A stretch of 64,000 bases of DNA from CAIWHR01 sp963786625 (GTDB lineage Bacteria > Pseudomonadota > Gammaproteobacteria > Burkholderiales > Casimicrobiaceae): positions 275,080 to 339,079 of the forward strand of contig CAWAZS010000005.1 of assembly GCA_963786625.1 (NCBI GenBank), written 5' to 3'. The notes under the pieces are model-generated. The model had not been told where the DNA came from, ran no database searches, and saw only the letters and a list, made by a program, of their open reading frames with translations. A program made the translations under genes and the position numbers. Below, piece after piece: positions 16,443-25,324 of this stretch (position 1 is the first letter of the stretch; the number at the start of each line of letters is the position of its first letter).

Positions 16443-19294
16443 CTACGCTACGGACTCCCGTTCCGCGAGATCGGGCTCCCCGCAGGCGGCGAGGATCGCT
16501 GCGCGCGTGCGCTCGCGCAAACGCAGCGCCGCCGCCCAGTCGCGCCCGTCGGGCAGGACCGGCGGCATCACGATGATCTGAATCAGGCTTCGCCGGGGGA
16601 GCCATTGGCCATCGCGCAGCACCGAGCGCGTTCCCCGGAGCGCGACCGGAACGACGGGAAGGCCCGCGCTCGCCGCAGCGACGAACGCCCCCAGGTGGAA
16701 TTCGCGCAACCCGGATTCGCGCCGGAACGTGCCCTCCGCGAAGAATGCCAGCGACTCGCCCTGCGTCGCGCGCCGGTTGAGGTCCTGCGCCGCCTCGACG
16801 CTTGCCTCGACGTCGAAGCGCTCGACGAAGCGCGTGCCGATGCGGCGCAGCAGCAGCCCGCTCGACGAGACTCTTCGCCAATTCGCGCTTTGCGACGAAA
16901 TTGCAGCGCTCCGGCAGACAGGTGATCAACAGCGGTCCGTCGACGTAGCTGGCGTGATTGGCGACGACGATCAGCGGTCCGGTGGCCGGGAAATGCCCGG
17001 TGCCGCTGACCTGCACGGGCAGACCCGATGCGCCGACGAGTGCGCGGGCGAGCGCCGTTGCCGCGTGCCGCCGCCACGCGAGGCGCGGCAGCAGCGCCGC
17101 CAGCGCGAGCGCGAGGGGCAGGGCCAGGGCGAGCAGCAGTCCCGCATAGACGCCGAACGCGGCGTCGCGCAGGCGGGCCAGGCCGCGGCGCGTCCAGCCG
17201 ACCGCCCCGGTCCACGCGAGGCGCAGCATCTGCGGCCACAACGCGCGCGGCTCCGGCGCCCGTCATTCCGCGGCGATAGAGCTCGCTGCAGGCGGCGCGC
17301 CGAATCTTTCCGCTCGAGGTCTTCAGCACGCTGTGCGGCGGGGCCAGCACGACGTCGTCGGGAGGCGCGCCGAGCAGCGCGGTGGTGAGCTCGACCACGG
17401 AGGATCGCAAGCGCTTCCTTCCGGTCGGGATCGGACTCGCGGGTTTCGGCGAGCACGACGACCTTTTCCGTTCCGGAGGCGGGGTCGGGCGCGCCGAACA
17501 GCGTCACGCAGCCCTTGCGGATGCCGGGCAGGTTGCCGATCGCCGCCTCCGCCTCCTGCGGGTGGATGTGCTGTCCGCCGCGGATGATGATGTCCTTGGC
17601 GCGACCGGTGACGTAGAGCTCGCCGCCGGCGAGGTAACCGAGGTCGCCGGTGTCGAGCCAGCCGTCGTCGAACAGGCGGCGGGTCGCCTCGGGGTTGCGG
17701 AAGTAGCCGCTCGTCGCCGACGGGCCGCGGAACTCGATCCGACCTTCGCGCCGCTCCGGACACTCCTGTCCCGCGGCATCGACGACGCGGATCTCGTGTC
17801 CGGCAGGGGGCGCCCGCAGCAGACGATGCGCCGCGCGTTCGCATCGCCCTCGGGCGCCGGAAGTGCCGTCGCCGGCGATGGCGAGCTGGCGGCGATCGAC
17901 GCGATCGATCAGTACGCCGCGATCGAGCGGCGGGAAAGTCAGCCCGACCGCCGATTCGGCAAGCCCGTACACGGGGGCCTGCGCGCGCGGGTCGAATCCG
18001 TAGGCGGCGAAGCGCCGATTGAAACGAACGACGGTGTCCGGGCTCACCGGCTCCGATCCGTTGTAGGCGACGCGCCACGACGAGAGATCGAGCCCGGCGA
18101 GCCGGCTGTCGTCCAGGCGCGTGGCGCATATCTCGTAGGCGAAGTTCGGCGCGCCGGACAGCGTGCCGCGATGGCGGTGCATTGCCCACAGCCAGCTTTC
18201 GGGGCGGCCGAGGAAGTCCGTGGGCGACATCACGACCAGCGGCACCCCGTGGTAGAGCGTGCCCAGCCAGGCGCCGATCAAGCCCATGTCGTGATAGAGC
18301 GGCAGCCAGCTCACGAAGACGTCGTTCGGCAGCACGCCCGCCGCGCGTCCCATCGCGCGGATGTTGGCGAGCAGATTCGCGTGGGTGAGGACGACGCCCT
18401 TCGGGCTGCCGGTGCTGCCGGACGTGTACTGCAGGAACGCGATGTCCCGTGCCGCGGGCCGGAAGGAGCGGCGGCGGCGAATGCGCAGTGTCGAGCTCCG
18501 CAACGCAGACGATCTCGCGCAGCGTGCGGGTCGAGGCGCGCAGGAGCCGTGCGACGCCGCGCGCCTCGGGCACGGTGATCAGCAGCTGCGGCCAGGCTGT
18601 TCGCCAGGATGCCGGACTGGCGGCGCAGGTGGTCCTCGAGTTGCGAGCGGCGCGCCGGCGGGTAGAGCGGAACCGGAACGGCGCCGGCGAGGAGTACGCC
18701 GAAGAAAGCGACGAAGAATTCGCGCGAGGTCGGCAGCATCAACGCGACGGCGTGCCCCGGCTCGATGCCGCGCCCGGCGAGGCCGGCGGCCACGCGCGAC
18801 GCCTCGGCGAGCAGATCGCCGCAGGTCAGCGGCTGTTCGCTCGGACCGGCATCGGTTTCGGCGAGCAGGGTGAGGGTCGTGCGCTGCGGATGCGCGCGGG
18901 CGTGCCATTCCAGCACTTCGGGCAGGGTCGTGGCGTCGTCCGGAATCGCGCTCGCCGGCGTGACCCGTGGCGCGGCGATGGCGCGCAGCGCCGCAGGCGA
19001 CCGCGGCGCGCCGGCGAGCACCGCGCGCACGAGATCGCGCGGCGTCTCGGCGGTGGCGAGCGTGCGCGCGGGCAGTCGCAGGTCGAAGGCGTGCTCCAGC
19101 CGCAGCAGCAGCTCGGCACGCTCCAGACTGTCCAAGCCGAGCTCACGCTCCAGGTTGCTGTCGAGCTCACTGCGCGGCGCCCCCGCGCCGCCCCGGACCT
19201 CGCGACACAACTCGGTGACGATCTGCAGCACGCGCGCCGCCGCGTCGGCGGCGGCGTCGGTGCGAGGGGAGGGAAGCTCTAGGGACTGAAGCAT
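16443..19294 (-). pseudogene. ACP / AMP-dependent acyl ligase / 1-acylglycerol-3-phosphate acyltransferase fusion (frameshifted)
   Basis: Read leftward from MLQSLELPSPRTDAA, the gene encodes an acyl carrier domain (LGLDSLERAELLL, phosphopantetheine serine in DSL), then an AMP-forming acyl ligase (TSGSTGSPKG, then LYHDMG, YGLAES, GWLDTGDLGY, KTSSGKIRR), then a PlsC-type acyltransferase with NHASYVDG and FAEGTF. This three-domain order is known in betaproteobacteria and suggests activation of a fatty acid onto the in-cis ACP and transfer to a lysophospholipid at the membrane. Frame breaks near 18590, 18480, 17400, 17250 and 16870 (and possibly near 17850) interrupt it, so no single frame covers it. 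The intact protein would have about 950 residues. Confidence 0.75.
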
Positions 19295-19797
19295 CGCCAA
19301 ACCAAGACGACAGGCAGGCGACCGCGCGAGCGTCGCGTGCGCTCGACGCAGCGCCAAATGCCGGCCGCCCGACCGCGGCGTGAGCAGACGACGGTTTGCC
19401 GGCGCGTCGCGCGTCGCTGCCTGTGCCGCAGGCGGCAAACGAGCGCGACGACGGAGCCGGCGCCTCCGGCGCGCGCGCTCAACGCTCCGTGCGCGCCGGA
19501 ACCCTTCGGATTGAGCACGAGATGGTCGACTTCCGCCTCGGCTTGCAGCCAGTCGTCGAGCTCGTAGCCGTCGACACAACCACGCTCCTCGTACAGCCGG
19601 AACGCCGTTTCGCTTACCATCCGGTGCCGCAGATCGGGGTCGATCGAGTCCCGCACGCCTTCCTCGAACGGTTGATCGGGATCCCGCTCGTCGTCCACTT
19701 CCAGGGCGAGTATCGGCACCTCGCGCGGGTGTGCGGCCGGGCGCGCGCTCCGCCCGCCCTTGGGCGTCGACGGCTTGGTGCGCGTCTTTGCTGCCAT
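19279..19797 (-). CDS. DUF2934-containing small protein
   Basis: The N-terminal half is Lys/Arg/Pro-rich (MAAKTRTKPSTPKGG), then comes a DUF2934-like helix pair (HRMVSETAFRLYEERG, then DGYELDDWLQAEAEV). Function of this domain is unknown; it is common in stress-induced small proteins. The last 70 or so residues are Arg-rich and look like an out-of-frame tail, so the true stop may be earlier than annotated. As called, the end overlaps the start of the next gene by 16 bp. The ATG is 119 bp from an FNR-type promoter. Confidence 0.6.
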   Translation of the reverse strand: MAAKTRTKPSTPKGGRSARPAAHPREVPILALEVDDERDPDQPFEEGVRDSIDPDLRHRMVSETAFRLYEERGCVDGYELDDWLQAEAEVDHLVLNPKGSGAHGALSARAGGAGSVVALVCRLRHRQRRATRRQTVVCSRRGRAAGIWRCVERTRRSRGRLPVVLVWRCFSP

Positions 19798-19915
19798 GTT
19801 CGCTCTCCTCTGCATCCGCGCTGCCGGAGAGGCTGTCGCGAGCAGACTGGAGACTCGAAGCGCGGCGGCCCGCCCAGCCCATCGCAACACGCGCGCTCCG
19901 TCGGCACGCGATCCC

Positions 19916-19956
19916 ATTGTCCTGCCGGCCGGCGGCGCCGGATTGACCGGCGTCAA
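19916..19956 (-). promoter_or_regulatory. FNR/CRP-type site with -10-like hexamer, DUF2934 gene
   Basis: Leftward, the perfect dyad TTGAC-GCCG-GTCAA (19956 to 19943), 21 bp, then GACAAT (19921 to 19916). This is the third occurrence of the same spacing within 5 kb. It sits just past the dctM stop codon. Confidence 0.5.
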
Positions 19957-19963
19957 GGCACGC

Positions 19964-21253
19964 TCATTTGTACTGCATCGTCCCCGGCAGCCAGAGCGCG
20001 ATCTGCGGAAAGAACATCACCAATGCGAGCCCGAGGATCAGCAGCGCGACGTAGGGAACGACGCCGGCGATGATCTCGGCGATCGGCGCCCGCGTGATCG
20101 CCTTGATCGCGAACAGGTTCATCCCGACCGGAGGCGTGATCAGCGCGAGCTCGAGGTTGATCGTCAGCAGGATGCCGTACCAGACCGGGCTGATCTTCAG
20201 CGCGGCGAGGACGGGCAGAATCACGGGCGTCGTGATCAGGATGATCGAGATCGTCTCGAGAAACATGCCGAGGACGAAGACCAGCACCATCACCGCCAGC
20301 AGGAAGCCGAGCTGCGAGACGCCGTATTGGGTGACGAGCTCGACCATCTGGTTGGGGATGCGCAGCTTGGTCAGCACGTTGCCGAGCAGCGCCGCCGCCG
20401 CGAGGATCAGGAACAGCATCGCGGAGTTGCGCGACGCGTCGATCGCGGAAAGCCACAGGTCGCGCAGACCGAAGTTCCGATAGACGAACACCGCGATCAG
20501 CAGCGCCCCGAGGGCGCCCGCCGCCGCCGCCTCGGTGGCGGTGAACACTCCGAAGTACATGCCGCCCAGCACCAGCGCGGGCAAGGTCAGCGACCAGAAC
20601 GACTTGCGCACCGCGGCGATCGCCTCCGCGAGCGATGCCCGTGGCTCGGTGCGGACAGGGTGCGCGGCGAGCCTGGCGGAGGTCATGCAGTAGACGGCGA
20701 AGATGGTCGCGAGCATGCAGGCCCGGGGACGACGCCGGCCATGAACAGCGCGCCGATCGACGTGTCGGATACGACGCCGAAGAGCACCATCGGCCCCGAC
20801 GGGGGAATGAGGATGCCCAGCGTGCCGCCGGCGCCGACGACGCCATAGGCGACGCGCGGGCTGTAGCCGTAGCGGATCATCAACGGTATCGCCGCGGACC
20901 CGATGGTCAGCGCCGTCGCCACGCTCGATCCCGAGATCGCGGCGAACACCGTGCAGGCGGCGACGGTCGCCACGCCCATGCCTCCGGGCAGATGGCGGAG
21001 CAGCGTGTGCGCGGCGCCGAACAGGTCGTCGACGACCTTGCCGCGGATCATGAAGTGCGCCATCAGCGTGAACAGCGGGATCGACACCAGCAGGTAGGTG
21101 TCGAGCTTGCCGAACACGAGGTCGCCGATGCCGCCGATCTTGCCCTCGACCAGCGAGCAGCAGCGCGGTCGAGAACAGCATCAGGCCGGCGAACACCGGG
21201 ACTCCGGTCAGCAGCACCAGCACCAGACCGACGAGAATCAGGGCGAAGACCAT
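19964..21253 (-). CDS. dctM: TRAP transporter large permease DctM (frameshifted)
   Basis: Large membrane subunit of a tripartite ATP-independent periplasmic transporter, about 430 residues with 11-13 hydrophobic segments. It begins MVFALILVGLVLVLLTGVP and ends LWLPGTMQYK. Homology changes frame near 21160 (within ALLLALVEGKIG) and again near 20715 (after LFMAGVVPG). Both flanks are strongly conserved (GKLDTYLLVSIPLF; GMFLETISIILITTP; LITPPVGMNLF). Its ATG is 5 bp after the dctQ stop, so the two are translationally coupled. The frame breaks are probably sequence errors because the partner genes are otherwise normal. Confidence 0.82.
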   Translation of the reverse strand: MVFALILVGLVLVLLTGVPVFAGLMLFSTALLLAGRGQDRRHRRPRVRQARHLPAGVDPAVHADGALHDPRQGRRRPVRRRAHAAPPSARRHGRGDRRRLHGVRRDLGIERGDGADHRVRGDTVDDPLRLQPARRLWRRRRRRHAGHPHSPVGADGALRRRIRHVDRRAVHGRRRPRACMLATIFAVYCMTSARLAAHPVRTEPRASLAEAIAAVRKSFWSLTLPALVLGGMYFGVFTATEAAAAGALGALLIAVFVYRNFGLRDLWLSAIDASRNSAMLFLILAAAALLGNVLTKLRIPNQMVELVTQYGVSQLGFLLAVMVLVFVLGMFLETISIILITTPVILPVLAALKISPVWYGILLTINLELALITPPVGMNLFAIKAITRAPIAEIIAGVVPYVALLILGLALVMFFPQIALWLPGTMQYK

Positions 21254-21258
21254 GCGCT

Positions 21259-21789
21259 CTACTCGATGCCGGTCGCACCGCTGCGACTCGGCCTCGGCGG
21301 CCGATCGCCCGGCGCCGCGCCGCGACCGCGAATGCCACGATGGCCGCGAGCAGCAACAGGACCGCGCCGATCGGGACCAGCAGCTGCGGGATCCACATCG
21401 GCACGGCCATGTAGCCGTTGGACCGCAGCCCGACCATCCGCGAGAAGCCCACCATCTCGGAGCCTTCGACGACGAGCAGCAGCGCGGACAAGGCGATGGC
21501 GACGAGGCCGCCCAGCAGTGTCGATCCGCCGGCCGCGCGAGCCGAGACGCTCGGTGACGATGTCCACCGCGAGGTGCTCGCCCTCGAGCATGGCGTCGGC
21601 GGCCGCGAGCATCACGCACGCGACGAGCAGATAGCCGACCAGCTCGTCGACCCACGCGACCGGCTGGTTCAGGAAATAGCGCATCACGACCGAATAGACG
21701 ATCAGCGCCATCGAGCCGATCAGCGAGAGCGCGGCCAGCGCAACGCCGAGCGCCGCGAGCCAGCGGACGAGGCGCTCGAAGTGCTTCAT
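21259..21789 (-). CDS. dctQ: TRAP transporter small permease DctQ (frameshifted)
   Basis: Small four-helix subunit of the TRAP transporter, expected to bridge DctP and DctM. The N-terminal 85 residues (MKHFERLVRWLAALG, then VVMRYFLNQPVAWVDEL) are in one frame. The third and fourth helices (SALLLVVEGSEMVGF, WIPQLLVPIGAVLLLLAA) are in another frame from about 21540, and the final residues return to the first frame to stop at 21259. This implies two compensating indels near 21540 and 21330. It lies between dctP and dctM in the normal order. Confidence 0.78.
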   Translation of the reverse strand: MKHFERLVRWLAALGVALAALSLIGSMALIVYSVVMRYFLNQPVAWVDELVGYLLVACVMLAAADAMLEGEHLAVDIVTERLGSRGRRIDTAGRPRRHRLVRAAARRRRLRDGGLLADGRAAVQRLHGRADVDPAAAGPDRRGPVAARGHRGIRGRGAAPGDRPPRPSRSGATGIE

Positions 21790-21846
21790 CGATCGATCAG
21801 TGCGCGCGCGCGGCGCCGGTTGCGCGCGCCGGGCCGGGCGGGGGCG

Positions 21847-22845
21847 TCAGAGCTTCTGCAGCAGCTCGATGATCTTCGCTCCACCCTCGGGGGCGCTCTT
21901 GAGGAACGCGTCGCGCACCGGCTTCTCCATCGCCGCGCGCCACGTCTCGCGCTCCTGCGGCGACTGCACGTGCAGCACCATGCCCTTGGACTTCAGGTCG
22001 GTGAGCGCGGCGGCGGCCGTCGCCTCGGTGATGCCGATGGCGTCCTGCTCGCTCTTCGCGGCCGCGGCCTCGATCGCCTGCCGGTGCGCCGGCGTGAGCT
22101 TGTTCCACCAGGCGGGGTTGGCGTACATGTGGAAGTAGATCGTGAAGATCGGGCCGACGGTGCCGTATTTCTGCACTTCGTAGTACTTGCGGCTGAACGC
22201 CGCCGAGAGGTCGGTGAGACCCGCGTCGAGCACGCCCGACTGCAGCGCCTGGTACACCTCCGACCCCGGCATCGCCGACGGCGCCGCGCCGACGGCGGAA
22301 AGCCCGTTGTCCGTCAGGGTGTTGAGCCCGCGGATCTTGACGCCCTTGAAGTCGTCGAGGTTGACGATCGGCTTCTTGCCCGAGGTGACGATCGTCTCGC
22401 GCGTGATGTACAGCCAGGCGACGCTCTTCACGCCGCGCTGGGCGAGCTTGTCGTCGAGGAACTTCCGCGCCTCGGACGTGGGGAAGCGCTTGATCCGCTC
22501 GAGGTCGCCCATGGCATAGGGGATGAGCGTCGCGCTCATTTCCGGGATGGTCGTGCCCCACTGGAAATTGACGCTCATCGCCGCCTCGATCGTCCCGCGG
22601 GCGACGGCCGGAAAGTTCTCGGCGGCCTTCGCCAGCTGCTCGGAGCCGTAGAGCTGGACCTCGACGCCGCCGTTGGTCCGCGCCTTCACGTCGGCGGCGA
22701 AGGCCTCCAGCATCTTCGTCATATGGTGCGCGGGCGGCACCTGATGCGAGATGCGCATGATGACCGGCTGCTGGGCGGCGGCCGTCGCGGCGACGGACAG
22801 GAGGGCGACGGCGATGAACCACGAGCGGAGGGACGAGAGCGACAT
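21847..22845 (-). CDS. dctP: TRAP transporter periplasmic solute-binding protein DctP
   Basis: Periplasmic receptor of the TRAP system, 332 residues, with a signal peptide ending near AATAAA (residues 1-24). It has the family features ISHQVPPAHHMTKML near the mature N-terminus and the IRGLNTLTDNG region followed by PSAMPGSEVYQALQSG. The carboxylate-binding arginine is likely in IRGLN. Substrate is probably an organic acid, but cannot be read from sequence. First gene of the dctP-dctQ-dctM operon, 58 bp before dctQ, and 27 bp after the lyase gene stop. Confidence 0.92.
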   Translation of the reverse strand: MSLSSLRSWFIAVALLSVAATAAAQQPVIMRISHQVPPAHHMTKMLEAFAADVKARTNGGVEVQLYGSEQLAKAAENFPAVARGTIEAAMSVNFQWGTTIPEMSATLIPYAMGDLERIKRFPTSEARKFLDDKLAQRGVKSVAWLYITRETIVTSGKKPIVNLDDFKGVKIRGLNTLTDNGLSAVGAAPSAMPGSEVYQALQSGVLDAGLTDLSAAFSRKYYEVQKYGTVGPIFTIYFHMYANPAWWNKLTPAHRQAIEAAAAKSEQDAIGITEATAAAALTDLKSKGMVLHVQSPQERETWRAAMEKPVRDAFLKSAPEGGAKIIELLQKL

Positions 22846-22872
22846 GGCATGACTCCTTGCGATTGACGAAAC

Positions 22873-23772
22873 TCAGCGCGGATCGCGGTGCGCGACCAGC
22901 GCCTCGGCGAATTCCTGCAGTCTTGCCTCCTCCCGGCGTTGCGCCGAGAGGCCGACCAGGTCGTTGAAGGCGTTGAATTCGATGAGCCGCGGCAGGAAGT
23001 CCGCGGTGCTGCCGGTGCGCTTGAGGGTCGCGAAGAGCTCGGTCAGCGCATGCGCGACGGCGTAGGTCGCCGCGACCGGAAACACGACCGCGGCGTAGCC
23101 GATGGCCTGCAATTGCGCAGCTGGCAACAGCGGCGACAGCCCGGTCTCGACGTTGTTGGCGAGGCAGGGCCCCGGAATCTCGGCGCAGATGCGGCGCATT
23201 TCGTCGGTCGTCGTGGGTGCCTCGACGAAGAGCAGGTCGGCGCCCGTTTCGCGCGCCAGGCAGGCGCGCTCGATCGCGGCATCGACGCCGTTGACGGCAA
23301 GCGCGTCGGTGCGCGCCATGATGACGAAATCGGGGTCCTCGCGCGCGTCGAGCGCGGCCTTGAGCTTGGCGAGCCACTCGGCCGGCGGCACCACGGCCTT
23401 GCCGGCCATGTGGCCGCAGCGCTTGGGGAAGACCTGGTCCTCGATGAACAGGCCGGCCACCCCGGCCTTCTCGTACAGCCGCACGGCGCGCGCGACGTTG
23501 GTCACGTTGCCGAACCCCGTGTCGGCGTCGGCGAGGAAGGGCAGATCGGTGGCGTCGCAGAAACGCGAATACATGTCGGCCAGCTCCGTCAGCGAGAGCT
23601 GCGACGAATCGGGACGCCCGAGGAGCGTGGCGGTTGCCCCGTAGCCGCCGGCCGTGAGCGCGGCGAAACCGGCTGCGTCCGCGAGCCGGACGCCCAGCGC
23701 ATCGTGAACGCCCGGCATCACGAGGATCTCCGGGTCGGCGATCAGCTGCTTCAGGCGGGTGGTCTTGCGCAA
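22873..23772 (-). CDS. Isocitrate lyase/PEP mutase family enzyme
   Basis: TIM-barrel lyase of 299 residues of the isocitrate lyase / phosphoenolpyruvate mutase superfamily, with the active-site loop KRCGH (117-121), DADTGFGN (82-89) and EDQVFPK. Likely activities in this branch are 2-methylisocitrate lyase, oxaloacetate decarboxylase or a related acylpyruvate lyase; the length favours the shorter oxaloacetate decarboxylase or mutase types. I chose the TTG start (MRKTTRLKQLI) because AGGAAA lies 5-6 bp before it and no ATG is nearby in the conserved N-terminus. It precedes the TRAP genes on the same strand and may process the imported acid. Confidence 0.85.
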   Translation of the reverse strand: MRKTTRLKQLIADPEILVMPGVHDALGVRLADAAGFAALTAGGYGATATLLGRPDSSQLSLTELADMYSRFCDATDLPFLADADTGFGNVTNVARAVRLYEKAGVAGLFIEDQVFPKRCGHMAGKAVVPPAEWLAKLKAALDAREDPDFVIMARTDALAVNGVDAAIERACLARETGADLLFVEAPTTTDEMRRICAEIPGPCLANNVETGLSPLLPAAQLQAIGYAAVVFPVAATYAVAHALTELFATLKRTGSTADFLPRLIEFNAFNDLVGLSAQRREEARLQEFAEALVAHRDPR

Positions 23773-23905
23773 ACGGGATTTCCTCGGGAAGCGGGGCGCC
23801 GGGGCCGCGCGAACCGTGCATTCTCCCACAGTCGACGCCAGCGGAAATCGCCGCGCGGGTAAAATGCGCGGCCCGCCATTGCACGACCATCCATGCGAGA
23901 CGCCC

Positions 23906-24577
23906 ATGACCGCCGATCTCCTCCCCTGCATCGAGCTCGAAACCGGACCGCGGCCGGACTCCGCCGTCATCTGGCTGCACGGGCTCGGCGCCGACGGGAA
24001 CGACTTCGTCCCGATCGTCGAGGAAATGCGGCTGCCCGACACGCTGTCGATCAGGTTCGTCTTTCCGCATGCGCCGGTGCGGCCGGTGACGCTCAACAAC
24101 GGCTTCCGGATGCGCGCCTGGTACGACATCGCGGCCGGCGACGTCAGGAATCGCGCCGACCTGGCCGGCGTGCGCGCGTCGCAGGGAGCGCTCGAGGCGC
24201 TGATCGCGCGCGAGCGCGCCCGGGGAATACCCGCCCGGCGCGTCGTCGTCGCGGGCTTTTCGCAGGGCGGTGTGATCGCGCTGCACACTGCGGTGCGCCA
24301 CCGCGACCGGCTCGCGGGCGTCGTCGCGCTGTCGACCTACGTCGTGGAGCCGGAGGCGCTGGTGGGCGAGGCCAGCCCGGCGAATCGCGACATCCCGATC
24401 TTCATGGCGCACGGGACGGCCGACCCGATGATCCGGCTCGAGTGGGGCGAGGCGTCGCGCCGTGTCCTGGAGGCGGCGGGATACCACGTCGAATGGCACA
24501 CCTACCCGATGCCGCACTCGGTGGTGTGGGAAGAGATCGAGGCCATCAGCGCATTCCTCGCTCGCGTGCTCGCGTAG
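23906..24577 (+). CDS. Alpha/beta hydrolase, carboxylesterase/phospholipase family
   Basis: Compact serine hydrolase of 223 residues. WLHGLGADGNDF forms the oxyanion side, GFSQG places the nucleophile at Ser119, HGTADPM places the acid at Asp173 and PMPHSV the histidine at His204. This fits the broad-specificity carboxylesterase family related to lysophospholipases and acyl-protein thioesterases. No signal peptide is seen, so a cytoplasmic enzyme is likely. It is divergent from the lyase gene, with 133 bp between starts. Confidence 0.9.
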   Translation: MTADLLPCIELETGPRPDSAVIWLHGLGADGNDFVPIVEEMRLPDTLSIRFVFPHAPVRPVTLNNGFRMRAWYDIAAGDVRNRADLAGVRASQGALEALIARERARGIPARRVVVAGFSQGGVIALHTAVRHRDRLAGVVALSTYVVEPEALVGEASPANRDIPIFMAHGTADPMIRLEWGEASRRVLEAAGYHVEWHTYPMPHSVVWEEIEAISAFLARVLA

Positions 24578-24637
24578 CGTCTGCTTCCCGGACCGCAGCC
24601 CGCCGCCGGCCTCACCCGGCGCCGCGGCTGCCGGGCG

Positions 24638-24835
24638 TCAGTCAGGACGCGGTCGCGGCTCGGCCTTGCGTGCCCGCGCGGCCCGCTTGATCGCAATGCC
24701 GCGGCGCCCCAGCGCGTCACGGAGCAGAAACTCGATCTGCGCGTTGACGCTGCGCAACTCCGCCTGCGCGAGGTGCTCGAGCGCAGTCCACACCGCGGGG
24801 TCGAGCCGCAACAGGAAGGCTTTCTTGTCGGCCAT
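24638..24835 (-). CDS. Small ribbon-helix-helix (Arc-type) DNA-binding protein
   Basis: 65-residue protein. AFLLRLDPAVWTALEHLAQ gives the beta strand and first helix, and RSVNAQIEFLLRDAL the second, followed by a basic tail (KRAARARK). This is the Arc/antitoxin-like RHH fold, which dimerises on short palindromes. It is downstream of a small membrane protein on the same strand. Whether it is a free regulator or half of a toxin-antitoxin-like pair cannot be told from sequence. Confidence 0.75.
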   Translation of the reverse strand: MADKKAFLLRLDPAVWTALEHLAQAELRSVNAQIEFLLRDALGRRGIAIKRAARARKAEPRPRPD

Positions 24836-24968
24836 CGCTAACGCATGAGGTCGGTGGGTGTTGCGGCGCAATCGGCGCGGCGTGGTCGAGCGCATGCGGG
24901 ACGCGGAGCCGCGATCTCCGTGCGCCGCGACGTGTGCGGCACGGCGCGCGCTGCGCTTCGCGGTGCCG

Positions 24969-25121
24969 TCAGCGCCGGGCGAGGCACCCGGCCGCGATGC
25001 CCAGCGTGAGTCCGATCGCGAGTCCCACCGAGGCCGCGCCGAGCGCGGCGCCGGCTGCTATGCCGATGCCGGTCCCGACCGCGATCCACAACCCGCCCGC
25101 ATTGCGCGCCAGCATGTTCAT
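24969..25121 (-). CDS. Small glycine-zipper membrane protein
   Basis: 50 residues, almost entirely hydrophobic after MNMLARNAGG, with repeated small residues (GTGIGIAAGAALGAA, GLAIGLTLGIAAG) in glycine-zipper spacing and a basic end CLARR. It could form one or two transmembrane helices. A longer start 63 bp upstream exists but adds a non-hydrophobic stretch. It is the gene immediately before the RHH protein on the same strand. No function is known to me. Confidence 0.55.
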   Translation of the reverse strand: MNMLARNAGGLWIAVGTGIGIAAGAALGAASVGLAIGLTLGIAAGCLARR

Positions 25122-25171
25122 CGATGGCCTCCCGTCGATCCTGTCGTGGGCACCGCCTGCCCTCGCATAGC

Positions 25172-25205
25172 AAAATGATATCATAAAAATATTAGATCAT
25201 GTCAA
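25172..25205 (-). promoter_or_regulatory. AT-rich promoter/operator upstream of the glycine-zipper and RHH genes
   Basis: This short segment is strikingly AT-rich for the window. Leftward it has a perfect TTGACA (25205 to 25200) and, after a long 19 bp spacer, TATCAT (25180 to 25175). The 10 bp palindrome ATGATATCAT (25174-25183) overlaps the -10 and could be an RHH operator. The 19 bp spacer weakens the promoter call. The rest of the 203 bp gap to 25324 shows nothing. Confidence 0.4.
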
Positions 25206-25324
25206 GCGGCACCGACCCCGGTCCTGGCGACCGATGGCGGGAGGAGCAGCGCGTCCGCCACCGCCGGCCGCGACGTTGCAGCGCGGGGCAGGGCGCCGGG
25301 CAGGGAGAGCGGGCGCGCGCGCCG

